From Anaeromyxobacter oryzae (GTDB lineage: Bacteria; Myxococcota; Myxococcia; Myxococcales; Anaeromyxobacteraceae), in NCBI RefSeq assembly GCF_023169945.1, contig NZ_AP025591.1:310001-374000 (forward strand): a stretch of DNA of 64,000 nt. The letters run 5' to 3'. The notes beneath the pieces were generated by a model. The model made no database searches, had not been told where the DNA came from, and saw only the letters and a list, made by a program, of their open reading frames with translations. Position numbers and translations under genes: made by a program. Shown piece by piece: positions 51,885 to 60,126 of the stretch (its first letter is position 1; each line of letters starts with the position of its first letter).

Positions 51885-52763
51885 GTGCCCTTCTCGATCT
51901 ACGCGCAGATGGCCGTCAGCGGCGCGCTGATGGGCCTCGTCTACGCCCTCATCGCCTACGGCTTCCAGCTCACCTACGCGACCAGCAAGAGCATCAACTT
52001 CGGCCAGGGCGAGCTCGTGATGGTGTCGGCGTTCTTCAGCCTGACGCTCATCGACCACGGGCTCCCTTACTGGCTCGTCGTCCCGCTCGGGCTCCTCTTC
52101 GGGGCCGCCCTCGGGCTCGTGGTCGAGCGGGCCGGGGTGCGGCTCGCGCTCGAGCAGCGGAGCGAGGGCTGGATCCTCCTCACCATCATCCTCGGCCTGC
52201 TGTTCTTCTCGTTCGCGGAGAACGTCTGGGGGCGCGACGACCGACCGTTCCCGACGCCGATCCCGACGGATCCGATCCACGTGCTCGGCGTCGACGTGAC
52301 CGCGCTCGAGCTCTCGGTGGCCGTCGGCGTCCTCGCGGTGATGGTCCTCATCGAGCTCTTCAAGCGCGAGACGCTCCTCGGGAAGGCGTTCGAGGCGGTC
52401 TCGGCCGACCGCGACGCAGGGGAGCTCATGGGCATCTCCGCGCGGCGGACGATCATGCTGTCGTACGCGCTCTCGGGCACGGTCGCGGCGCTCGCCGGGA
52501 TCCTCGTCGCGCCCATCACGACGGTCGGGCCGACGATGGCCTCCGCGCTCGTCCTCAAGGCGTTCTCGGTCGCGGTCGTGGCCGGGCTCGAGTCCGGGTT
52601 CGGCGTGGTGATCGTCGGCATGTTCCTCGGCGCGCTCGAGAGCCTCGCGAGCTTCACCATCGGCAGCGGCTGGCGCGAGGCGCCCGGCCTCGTCCTCCTC
52701 ATCCTCGCCCTCGCCGTCCGCCCGACGGGCGTGTTCGGCAAGGCCGCGATCCGCAAGGTCTAG
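51885..52763 (+). CDS. livH: Liv-type ABC transporter permease LivH
   Basis: A 292-residue membrane protein of the branched-chain amino acid permease family with about eight helices. Seen: SGALMGLVYALIAYGFQLTY at the start and SINFGQGELVMV, the conserved N-F-G-Q/A-E/H-G motif of LivH. The late segment FEAVSADRDAGELMGISARR is the coupling loop. The start is GTG with weak ribosome binding. It is 12 bp before the LivM-LivG gene and shares its transcript. Confidence 0.93.
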   Translation: MPFSIYAQMAVSGALMGLVYALIAYGFQLTYATSKSINFGQGELVMVSAFFSLTLIDHGLPYWLVVPLGLLFGAALGLVVERAGVRLALEQRSEGWILLTIILGLLFFSFAENVWGRDDRPFPTPIPTDPIHVLGVDVTALELSVAVGVLAVMVLIELFKRETLLGKAFEAVSADRDAGELMGISARRTIMLSYALSGTVAALAGILVAPITTVGPTMASALVLKAFSVAVVAGLESGFGVVIVGMFLGALESLASFTIGSGWREAPGLVLLILALAVRPTGVFGKAAIRKV

Positions 52764-52775
52764 GAGCCGGCGCCG

Positions 52776-54743
52776 ATGGATCTTCGACGGCTCTTCCTGG
52801 TGCGCGGCGCGGAGCTGGCCCTGTTCGCGCTGCTCCTCGCCCTCCCCCTCGGCGTGCACAACGCCTACGCGCTCGGCCTCCTCACCCTGCTCGCCATCTA
52901 CGGCATCCTCCTCATCGGCCTCGACGTCACCGTCGGCTACCTCGGCCAGGTGAACCTCGCGCAGGCCGCGTTCCTCGGCCTCGGGGCCTACGCCGCCGGG
53001 ATCGGGCTCACGAAGCTCGGGATCGGGATCATCGGCGCGCTGTTCGTGGCGCCGTCGGTGTGCTTCGTGTTCGGGGCGCTGCTCGCGCTCCCGGCCCTCC
53101 GCCTCGAGGGGCCGCAGTTCGCCCTCGCGACGCTGAGCTTCACCGCGCTCACCACCACCGCGCTGAACGAGCTCGAGGGGCTCACCGGCGGCGCCCAGGG
53201 GCTCTCCCTCGTCCGTCCCGCGCTCCTCGGGCACGCGCTCGACGCGCGCGACTTCTACTGGCTCTGCATGGCGCTCCTGGCGCTCGTCTGGATGGCCATG
53301 CGGAACCTGCTCTCGTCGCAGTGGGGGCGCGCCTTCGAGGCGCTCCGCGACAGCCCGATCGCGACGGACGCGATGGGCGTCGGCACCTACCGGCACAAGG
53401 TCGCCGCCTTCGCGTTCGGCTCCGGGCTCGGGGGCCTCGCCGGCGCGCTCTACGCGTTCAACTTCCAGTACCTGCAGCCGCAGAGCTTCGTGTACGAGCT
53501 CACGGTCATCCTGCTCCTCGGCGTCGTGCTCGGCGGGCGGAAGAGCCTGTGGGGCGCCGTCGTCGGCGCGACCGTCGTCGCGCTGCTGCCGAACCTGCTC
53601 TCGAACCGGCTCCTCTTCGAGGTCTTCTCCGGCGCAGGCCTGCTCGTGGCGCTCGTCGCGGGCGGCCGCGGGCTGCTGCGCCGCACGATGGGACCGTTCC
53701 AGGCCATCGCGCCGATGGTGGCCACCGGGACGCTCGTCGTGGGCGGCCGCATCGTCGAGAACACGGAGGACTGGCGCAAGGCGATCTTCGCCCTGATCCT
53801 CTTCTCGGTCGTGGTCGGGCTGCCCGAGGGGCTCATGGGGTTCCTGACCCGGTTCCTCGCCCGCCTCTTCCGGATCGCGCCGCCGCCCCTCCCCGCCGCG
53901 GCGCCGATCGACGACGTCCTGCCGGCGCGCCCGGTGGACGGCGCGGCGCTCCTCGAGCTCAGGGACCTGAAGCGTCACTTCGGCGGCGTGAAGGCCGTCG
54001 ACGGCGTGACGATCTCGGTGCGCGCGGGCTCGATCCACGGCCTCATCGGGCCGAACGGCTCCGGGAAGAGCACGCTCGTGAACGTGGTCTCCGGCCTGTA
54101 CACGCCGAGCGCGGGCGCCGTCCTCCTCCACGGCGCGCCGCTCCCGTCCGGGAGCCTCTTCAAGACGGCGCGCGCGGGCGTCGCGCGGACGTTCCAGAAC
54201 CTGCAGCTCTTCACCGGCCTCACCGCGCTCGAGAACGTGATGGTGGCGCTGAAGGGCGTGTACCGGAGCCCGCTCCCGCTCGTGCTCCTCGGCCTCGGCC
54301 GCGCGGAGGACCGGCGCGCGCAGGCGGACGCGCTCGCGCTGCTCGACTTCGTGGGCCTCGCGGACCAGGCCCGCACGCCGGCGAAGGATCTCACCTACGG
54401 CGCGCAGCGGTTCCTGGAGATCGCCCGCGCGCTCGCTCGCAAGCCCGAGGTCCTCATCCTCGACGAGCCCGCGGCCGGGCTCGCGCAGCCGGACGTCGTG
54501 CGGCAGATCGAGATCATCCGCCGCGTCCACCGGCGCGGCGTCAGCATCGTCCTCATCGAGCACCACATGGACGTGGTGATGCAGCTCTGCGACGTGGTGA
54601 CGGCGCTCGACGGCGGGAAGCTCATCGCTGAGGGCACCCCGGACGAGGTGAAGCGCCATCCGAGGGTGATCGAGGCGTACCTGGGCGACGTCGAGGCGGG
54701 GCACCCGCCGAAGCCGGCGGCGGGCGCGCCGGTGCCGGGCTAG
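52776..54743 (+). CDS. livM-livG: LivM-LivG fusion: permease joined to ATPase of Liv-type importer
   Basis: A single 655-residue protein. Residues about 1-370 are a LivM permease with extra helices (about ten or more), including NLAQAAFLGLGAYAAG and FEALRDSPIATDAMGVGTYRHKVAAFAF. From about residue 391 a LivG ATPase begins (LLELRDLKRHFGGVKAVDG). It has Walker A GPNGSGKST at 425-433, the signature LTYGAQRFLEIARAL, Walker B VLILDEPAAGL and the switch His in LIEHHMD. No stop or frameshift separates the parts. Fused LivM-LivG proteins are known, so it should work normally. It is followed by livF at 10 bp. Confidence 0.93.
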   Translation: MDLRRLFLVRGAELALFALLLALPLGVHNAYALGLLTLLAIYGILLIGLDVTVGYLGQVNLAQAAFLGLGAYAAGIGLTKLGIGIIGALFVAPSVCFVFGALLALPALRLEGPQFALATLSFTALTTTALNELEGLTGGAQGLSLVRPALLGHALDARDFYWLCMALLALVWMAMRNLLSSQWGRAFEALRDSPIATDAMGVGTYRHKVAAFAFGSGLGGLAGALYAFNFQYLQPQSFVYELTVILLLGVVLGGRKSLWGAVVGATVVALLPNLLSNRLLFEVFSGAGLLVALVAGGRGLLRRTMGPFQAIAPMVATGTLVVGGRIVENTEDWRKAIFALILFSVVVGLPEGLMGFLTRFLARLFRIAPPPLPAAAPIDDVLPARPVDGAALLELRDLKRHFGGVKAVDGVTISVRAGSIHGLIGPNGSGKSTLVNVVSGLYTPSAGAVLLHGAPLPSGSLFKTARAGVARTFQNLQLFTGLTALENVMVALKGVYRSPLPLVLLGLGRAEDRRAQADALALLDFVGLADQARTPAKDLTYGAQRFLEIARALARKPEVLILDEPAAGLAQPDVVRQIEIIRRVHRRGVSIVLIEHHMDVVMQLCDVVTALDGGKLIAEGTPDEVKRHPRVIEAYLGDVEAGHPPKPAAGAPVPG

Positions 54744-54753
54744 AGGAGCACGG

Positions 54754-55470
54754 ATGCTCGTCCTCGAGGATCTCCACGCCGGATACGGGCTCAGCGCGGT
54801 GCTGCACGGCACCTCGCTCGAGGTGAAGCCCGGCACCGTGGTGGCGCTCATCGGCGCGAACGGCGCCGGGAAGACGACCACGATGCGCGTCGCGTCCGGG
54901 CTCCTCCGCCCGGCGCGCGGCCGGGTGCTGCTCGACGGCAAGCCGGTCCAGGGCCTCGACGCCTCGCGCATCGCGCGCCTCGGCCTCGCCCACTCGCCGG
55001 AGGGGCGGAAGGTCTTCGGCCCGCTCTCGGTGGAGGACAACCTGCTCCTCGGCGCGTACCGGCGGCTGCCCCGCTTCCTCGGGTTCCGTTCCCGCGCCGC
55101 TCCCGACCTCGACCGCGTCTACGACCTGTTCCCGCGCCTCCGGGAGCGGCGCCGCCAGGCGGCCGGGACGCTCTCGGGCGGCGAGCAGCAGATGCTCGCC
55201 ATCGGCCGCGCGCTCATGGCCCGTCCCAAGGTGATGCTCCTCGACGAGCCGTCGATGGGGCTCGCGCCGGTGATCGTGCAGGAGGTCTTCCGGACGATCC
55301 GCCGGCTGAAGGAGGAGGGCATGACGATGCTCCTCGTCGAGCAGTTCGCGAAGGCCGCCCTCGAGGTCGCGGACCACGCCTACGTCATGGAGCGCGGGCG
55401 GATCGCCATCGAGGGCACGCCCGCCGAGCTGGCGCGAGATCCACGGGTGCTCGCGGCGTACCTCGGGTGA
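54754..55470 (+). CDS. livF: Liv-type ABC transporter ATPase LivF
   Basis: A 238-residue ATPase, second nucleotide-binding subunit of the importer. Seen: MLVLEDLHAGYGLSAVLHG at the start, Walker A GANGAGKTT, signature LSGGEQQMLAIGRALM, Walker B VMLLDEPSMGLAPV, switch region LLVEQFAKAALEVAD. The LSGGEQQML variant and MGLAP are LivF hallmarks. The ATG follows GAGGAGC. It completes the set with LivK, LivH and LivM-LivG. Confidence 0.95.
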   Translation: MLVLEDLHAGYGLSAVLHGTSLEVKPGTVVALIGANGAGKTTTMRVASGLLRPARGRVLLDGKPVQGLDASRIARLGLAHSPEGRKVFGPLSVEDNLLLGAYRRLPRFLGFRSRAAPDLDRVYDLFPRLRERRRQAAGTLSGGEQQMLAIGRALMARPKVMLLDEPSMGLAPVIVQEVFRTIRRLKEEGMTMLLVEQFAKAALEVADHAYVMERGRIAIEGTPAELARDPRVLAAYLG

Positions 55471-55518
55471 AGCGCCGCGCGCTGGCCCCGGCCGGCGCGC
55501 CGCCGCAGGTTTCGCTGG

Positions 55519-56283
55519 ATGCCGACCCCGCCCGCCGACACGACGCCCGTGCTCGTCGCCCACGCGCTGCGGAAGACGTTCGGCGGCGCCGCCGTCGTGG
55601 ACGGAGTCTCCTTCCAGGTCGGCCGCGGCGAGATCGTGGGGCTGCTCGGGCCGAACGGCGCCGGGAAGACCACGACGATCAACATGATCCTGGGCGTCCT
55701 CGCGCCGACGTCCGGGACGATCCGCGTCGAGGGCGTGGACGTCGCGACGCGCCGCTGCGCCGCGCTCGAGCGGACGAACTTCGCGGCGGTGTACGCGCCG
55801 CTGCCGGGGAACCTCTCGGTCGCGCAGAACCTCCGCGTCTTCGGCCTCATGTACGGCGTGCGCGACCTCGCGGGACGGATCGAGGCGCTGCTCCGGGAGC
55901 TCGACCTCGTGCGCTTCCGCGACACGAAGTGCGGCGTGCTTTCGTCCGGCGAGCAGACGCGCGTGTCGCTCGCGAAGGCGATGCTGAACGATCCGCGGCT
56001 CCTGCTGCTCGACGAGCCGACCGCGTCGCTCGACCCCGCGACGGCGCAGGACGTCCGCGCGCGGATCCGCGCGTTCGCGGCGCGGGGCTCGGGCGGCGTG
56101 CTGTGGACCTCGCACAACATGCTCGAGGTCCAGGAGGTGTGCGACCGGGTGCTGTTCCTGTCCCGCGGGCGGATCCTCCTCGAGGGGGACCCGCGCACGC
56201 TGCCGCGCGAGCACGGGCGTGCGACGCTCGAGGACCTGTTCATCGCCGTGGCGCGGGAGCCGCTCGCGCTCGAGCGGGCTTGA
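55519..56283 (+). CDS. ABC exporter ATPase (drug/lipid/polysaccharide ABC-2 type)
   Basis: A 254-residue ATPase that works with the permease 7 bp downstream. Seen: Walker A GPNGAGKTTTINMILG, the segment AAVYAPLPGNLSVAQNLRVFG, signature LSSGEQTRVSLAKAM, Walker B LLLLDEPTASLDPATA and switch LWTSHNMLEVQEVCDR. These match DrrA/NodI-type export ATPases. The ATG at 55519 lacks a strong ribosome binding site. It follows livF by 48 bp and may share its transcript, but the two systems are unrelated in function. Confidence 0.88.
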   Translation: MPTPPADTTPVLVAHALRKTFGGAAVVDGVSFQVGRGEIVGLLGPNGAGKTTTINMILGVLAPTSGTIRVEGVDVATRRCAALERTNFAAVYAPLPGNLSVAQNLRVFGLMYGVRDLAGRIEALLRELDLVRFRDTKCGVLSSGEQTRVSLAKAMLNDPRLLLLDEPTASLDPATAQDVRARIRAFAARGSGGVLWTSHNMLEVQEVCDRVLFLSRGRILLEGDPRTLPREHGRATLEDLFIAVAREPLALERA

Positions 56284-56290
56284 GCCCTCG

Positions 56291-57094
56291 ATGCGCCCGT
56301 CCCGCACCGCCGCGCTCGTCCTCCGGCAGCTCTACCTGCTCCGCGGCAGCCCCGCCCGAGTCATCCCGCTGTTCGCCTGGGTGGCGATCGACGTGGTGCT
56401 CTGGGGCTTCATCACGCGGTGGCTCGACACGGTCACGTCTCCCGGGTTCGACCTCGTGCCGGTGCTCCTCGGCGCCGTGCTCCTCTGGGACTTCTTCGGC
56501 CGGGTCATGCAGGGCGTGACGATGGCGTTCTTCGAGGACGTCTGGGCGCGGAACTTCCTGAACGTGTTCTCCGCCCCGCTCTCCATCGCCGAGTACGTCG
56601 GCGGGCTCGTGGCGTCGAGCGTGCTGACGAGCACGGTGGCGCTCGCGGTGATGATCACGCTGGCGTGGACGGCGTTCGGGCTCCCGCTGCTCGGCTGGGG
56701 GCTCGCCCTCGTGCCGTTCCTGCTCGTCCTCTTCCTGTTCGGGATCGCGCTCGGGATCGTGGGGACCGCCATCGTGCTGCGGCTCGGCCCGGCGGCCGAG
56801 TGGCTCATCTGGCCGATCCCGGCGGTCCTCTCGCCGTTCGCGGGCGTCTTCTACCCGCTCGCGACGCTGCCGGCCTGGATGCAGGTCGTGTCGCGCGCGC
56901 TGCCGCCGTCCTACGTCTTCGAGGCCCTGCGCGCGATGCTGGCGGGCAAGCCGGTCCCGCTCGGCGACATGGCGTGGGCGGTCGCGCTCGCCGTCACGGA
57001 GGTGCTGCTGGCCTCGTGGCTCTTCGTGCGGGTGTTCCGGTACGCGGTGCGGACGGGGCTGCTGGCGCGGTACAGCGCGGAGTCGGTGACGTGA
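56291..57094 (+). CDS. ABC-2 type exporter permease
   Basis: A 267-residue membrane protein with six helices, of the ABC-2 family. Seen: ALVLRQLYLLRGSPARVIPLF at the N-terminus, DVWARNFLNVFSAPLS (cytoplasmic loop after the second helix), GLALVPFLLVLFLFGIALG and the late PAWMQVVSRALPPSYVFEALRAM, the typical ABC-2 segment. Together with the ATPase it makes an exporter dimer. The substrate is unknown. Confidence 0.88.
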   Translation: MRPSRTAALVLRQLYLLRGSPARVIPLFAWVAIDVVLWGFITRWLDTVTSPGFDLVPVLLGAVLLWDFFGRVMQGVTMAFFEDVWARNFLNVFSAPLSIAEYVGGLVASSVLTSTVALAVMITLAWTAFGLPLLGWGLALVPFLLVLFLFGIALGIVGTAIVLRLGPAAEWLIWPIPAVLSPFAGVFYPLATLPAWMQVVSRALPPSYVFEALRAMLAGKPVPLGDMAWAVALAVTEVLLASWLFVRVFRYAVRTGLLARYSAESVT

Positions 57095-57535
57095 GCGAGA
57101 ACGCGTAGCGCGAACGGTGAACGGCGAACGGGACGTTCGAGTGCGACTGCGACCCCGACGTTCGACGTTCGACGTTCGACGTTCGACGTTCGACGTTCGA
57201 CGTTCGACGTTCACGTTCACGTTCGACGTTCACGTTCACGTTCGACGTTCGACGTTCGACGTTCACGTTCGACGTTCACGTTCGACGTTCACGTTCGACG
57301 TGCGGCGTCGCTTGTGACGTTGCGGCTGCTGCTGCTGCGGCTGTTGCTGCTGGCGGCGGCGTTGGCTGCGAACGGGGTGACCAAGCGATCGCGCCAAACG
57401 GTCCGGAACGCGAGCACCGAGAAGTTCCCCCTCTCCCCCCGCGCACAGCAGGGCGTCTCGAGACCGGGCCAGGGGCCACGGAACGCGGGTCACGGGCACG
57501 GAGCGATCCGGGAACAGGAACGTGAACGGGCACGG
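57095..57535. other. Gene-free stretch with repeats between the exporter and glucosidase genes
   Basis: Holds the 6/7-bp array (57157-57304), a CTG/GCG-rich tract (57316-57363), and at 57427-57442 a CCCTCTCCCCCCGCGC arm of the REP-like element without its partner. At 57469-57530 there are loose GGGCCACGG and GGGCACGG motifs like those near 8290. No protein is visible. Confidence 0.7.
57157..57304. repeat. Mixed 7-mer/6-mer array (GACGTTC and ACGTTC)
   Basis: Starting at 57157 the units run: eight 7-mers, then 6,6,7,6,6,7,7,7,6,7,6,7,6 and a partial 7-mer. Units differ only by a leading G. The array is AT-richer than the genome. Each unit boundary has GTTCGAC or GTTCAC. Because the 7-mer times 3 keeps frame, it would code a repeated NVERRTS peptide on the minus strand, but no gene context supports that. 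Confidence 0.9.
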
Positions 57536-59170
57536 TCACGTCGACGCCGCGTCCAGCACGACCGCCTCCCACGCCTGCAGCTCGTACGCGCCATCCTCCC
57601 GCCCCGCCGGCTCCGGGCGCGTCGACACCAGCACCGGCCCCACCCCCTCCCGCACCGGCACCCGGACCGCCCGGTCCACGAACGAGATCAGCACGAGCAC
57701 CCCATCGCCCCCGGCGATCCGCTCGAACGCGAGCACGCCCTCCGGCGCGCCCACGGCCCGGTACGCGCCGCGGTTCAGCGCCGGGCGCGCCCGCCGCACC
57801 GCGAGCAGCCGGCGCGTGAGGGAGAGCACGCTCTCCTCGTCCCCGGCCTCCACCTCCACGTTCCGGACTGGCGCGTCGGGCGCGAGCGGCAGCCAGGGCT
57901 CCACGCCGGGCGCGGTGAACCCGGCGTTCGGGCCCCGGTCCCACTGCATCGGCGTCCGCTCGGGATCGCGCCCGAGCCCGAGCCCGGGCACGTTCCTGCC
58001 CCACGGGTCCTGCGCCCGCTCCGGCGGGATCTCGACGTTCTCCATGCCGAGCTCGTCGCCGTAGTACAAGGTCGGCGTGCCGCGGAGCGTGAGGAGCAGC
58101 GCCATCGCCGCGCGCGCCGCCTCCGCGCCGATGCGCGACGCGACGCGGTCCTCGTCGTGGTTGCCGAGGACCCAGTTCGGCCACGCGCCCGGTGGCAGCG
58201 CCGCCTCCATCGCCTCCACCGTCCGTCGCACGGCGACGGCCGTCCACGGGATCGCGAGCAGCGTGAAGTTGAACGGCATGTGCAGCTCGTCCAGCTCGGC
58301 GCCGTAGTACGAGACCCACTCGCGGAGGTCGAACAGGTGGATCTCCCCGATCGACACGCGGGGACGCTCCTCGGAGTACGCGTCGAGGAGCCGCCGCACG
58401 TCGCGGTACACGCCGTGCGTGTCCGGATGCGACCGATCGTGGACGTGGAGCTGCTTCCCGTACTCGCCCATGTCCTTGTGGAAGGCGAGCTTGTGAGGCA
58501 AGGCCGGGGGGTTGTCGCGGAGCGCTGGGTCCTTCATGACCGCGTGCGCGCAGTCGATGCGGAAGCCGTCCACGCCGCGATCGAGCCAGAACTCGAGCGT
58601 CCCGAGCATCGTGTGGCGCACCGTCGGGTTCCGCCAGTCGAGGTCCGGCTGCTCCGGGAGGAACGAGTGCAGGTAGTACTGCCGCGTGCGCGCGTCCCAG
58701 GTCCAGGCCGGGCCGCCGAAGCTCGAGAGCCAGTTGTTCGGCGGCGACCCGTCCGTCCGCGCGTCGCGCCACACGTACCAGCCGCGCCGCGGGTCGTCCC
58801 GGCTCCGGCGCGACTCCTGGAACCACGGGTGCTGGTCGCTCGTGTGGTTCGGAACCCAGTCCACGATCACGCGGAGCCCGCGGGCGTGCGCCGCCGCGAG
58901 CAGCCGGTCGAAGTCGGCGAGCGTGCCGAACATCGGGTCGACGTCGGTGTAGTCCGACACGTCGTAGCCGAAGTCCTTCATCGGCGACGGGTAGAACGGC
59001 GAGATCCAGACCGCGTCGACGCCGAGGCGGACGAGGTGGTCGAGGCGCGCGGTGATGCCGGGCAGGTCCCCGATGCCGTCGCCGTTCGTGTCCTGGAAGC
59101 TGCGCGGGTACACCTGGTACACGACGCCCGTCTGCCACCAGGGCGGCGCCGGCGGGCCCGCGGCGCTCAC
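57536..59170 (-). CDS. GH13 alpha-glucosidase (oligo-1,6-glucosidase/maltase type)
   Basis: A 544-residue hydrolase acting on short alpha-glucans. Seen: VVYQVYPRSFQDTNGDGIGDL at the start (a GH13 hallmark), VDAVWISPFYPSPMKDFGYDV, the nucleophile Asp in DGFRIDCAHAVMKD, acid/base Glu in VSIGEIHLFDL and the Asp in VLGNHDEDRV. There is a C-terminal beta domain. No signal peptide is seen. The GTG start at 59170 overlaps the senB stop (GTGA), so the enzyme is translationally coupled to a selenosugar synthase, which is an unusual neighbour. The role may be simple glucan use. Confidence 0.92.
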   Translation of the reverse strand: MSAAGPPAPPWWQTGVVYQVYPRSFQDTNGDGIGDLPGITARLDHLVRLGVDAVWISPFYPSPMKDFGYDVSDYTDVDPMFGTLADFDRLLAAAHARGLRVIVDWVPNHTSDQHPWFQESRRSRDDPRRGWYVWRDARTDGSPPNNWLSSFGGPAWTWDARTRQYYLHSFLPEQPDLDWRNPTVRHTMLGTLEFWLDRGVDGFRIDCAHAVMKDPALRDNPPALPHKLAFHKDMGEYGKQLHVHDRSHPDTHGVYRDVRRLLDAYSEERPRVSIGEIHLFDLREWVSYYGAELDELHMPFNFTLLAIPWTAVAVRRTVEAMEAALPPGAWPNWVLGNHDEDRVASRIGAEAARAAMALLLTLRGTPTLYYGDELGMENVEIPPERAQDPWGRNVPGLGLGRDPERTPMQWDRGPNAGFTAPGVEPWLPLAPDAPVRNVEVEAGDEESVLSLTRRLLAVRRARPALNRGAYRAVGAPEGVLAFERIAGGDGVLVLISFVDRAVRVPVREGVGPVLVSTRPEPAGREDGAYELQAWEAVVLDAAST

Positions 59171-60126
59171 GGCGCGAGCTCCGCGAGGAGCGCGCGCCAC
59201 GCCTCCCGCTCGCGCGCGGGATCGACGAGCGGCCGGAGGGCGGCCGTGGCCCGGCGAAGCGCCGCGAGGAATTCCGGCTCGTCCTCGACGCGCACGAGCA
59301 GCGCCGCGAGCGCGGCCGCGTCGCCCGGGGGGAAGAAGCCGGGGTACTCCGGCCCGAGCACGCCCACCGATCCGTCCACCCGGGTCGAGAGCACCGGCAC
59401 GCCGGCGGCGATCGCCTCGGACACCGCGTTCGAGCCGCCCTCGAGGCGGGAGGTGACGAGGAGGACGTCGCTCCCCGCGAGGACGCCGAGCGCCTCGCGG
59501 CGCGGGCGATCGCCGCGCCAGACGTACCGCGGCGTCCCCGCCATCTCCGCGCGCGCCCGCTCCGCCGCGTCGCGATCGAGCGCGGCGCCGAGGTGGACCA
59601 CTCGCCAGCGCGAGCGCGCGGGGAGACACCGGACCGCCTCCGCGGCGAGGAACGGCCCCTTCACCTCGCGCAGGTGCGCGAGCAGGCACGCCTGCAGCAC
59701 GCCTTCCGGCGGCGGGCGCGGCGAGACGGGGTGCGCGGACTGGACGATCACGCGGGTCTTCGCGCGCACCTCCGCCGGCAGCCGCGCGAGCCCGAGCCTC
59801 TGGAGGACCGTCACTCGCGTCGCGAGCTCGAGGGAGCCGCGGGCCTCGGGCGAGTCGGGAAGGTCCTCGTACAGGTCGGTCCCGGCGAGCGCGACGACCA
59901 GAGGGGCGGAGCCGCGCCGCGCGCGCCACCGGACCGCGGCCTCGTGCGTCTTGGTCGCGTGCAGGGCGACGAGGACGTCGCAGGGCCGGCCGTCCCAGCC
60001 CTCCGCCACGACGACGTGGTGCCCGAGCGCGCGGAGGTGGCCCGCCCAGCGGACGGCGGTGACCCGGTTGCCCTTGTGCGAGCCGCGGCCGGCGGGCGTC
60101 GCGATGGCGATGCTCAGACGGCGCAC
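59167..60126 (-). CDS. senB: Selenosugar synthase SenB (glycosyltransferase)
   Basis: A 319-residue GT4-like glycosyltransferase. SenB joins selenophosphate to a UDP-sugar, giving a 1-seleno-sugar for selenoneine. Seen: the family N-terminus LSIAIATPAGRGSHKGNRVTA, then VAEGWDGRPCDVLVALHATKT, LVVALAGTDLYEDLPDSPEA, and the C-terminal SRLEGGSNAVSEAIAAGVPVL sugar-nucleotide site. These strings fit the TIGR04348/SenB group closely. The GTG at 60126 overlaps the senA stop by 13 bases. senC (selenophosphate synthase) is not in the window. Confidence 0.9.
   Translation of the reverse strand: MRRLSIAIATPAGRGSHKGNRVTAVRWAGHLRALGHHVVVAEGWDGRPCDVLVALHATKTHEAAVRWRARRGSAPLVVALAGTDLYEDLPDSPEARGSLELATRVTVLQRLGLARLPAEVRAKTRVIVQSAHPVSPRPPPEGVLQACLLAHLREVKGPFLAAEAVRCLPARSRWRVVHLGAALDRDAAERARAEMAGTPRYVWRGDRPRREALGVLAGSDVLLVTSRLEGGSNAVSEAIAAGVPVLSTRVDGSVGVLGPEYPGFFPPGDAAALAALLVRVEDEPEFLAALRRATAALRPLVDPAREREAWRALLAELAP

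Noticed and set aside
57157..57304. Protein with a repeated NVERRTS peptide coded by the 6/7-bp array
   Set aside because: The frame is set only by the repeat, is broken by the 6-mers into different phases, and has no start signal or conserved flank.
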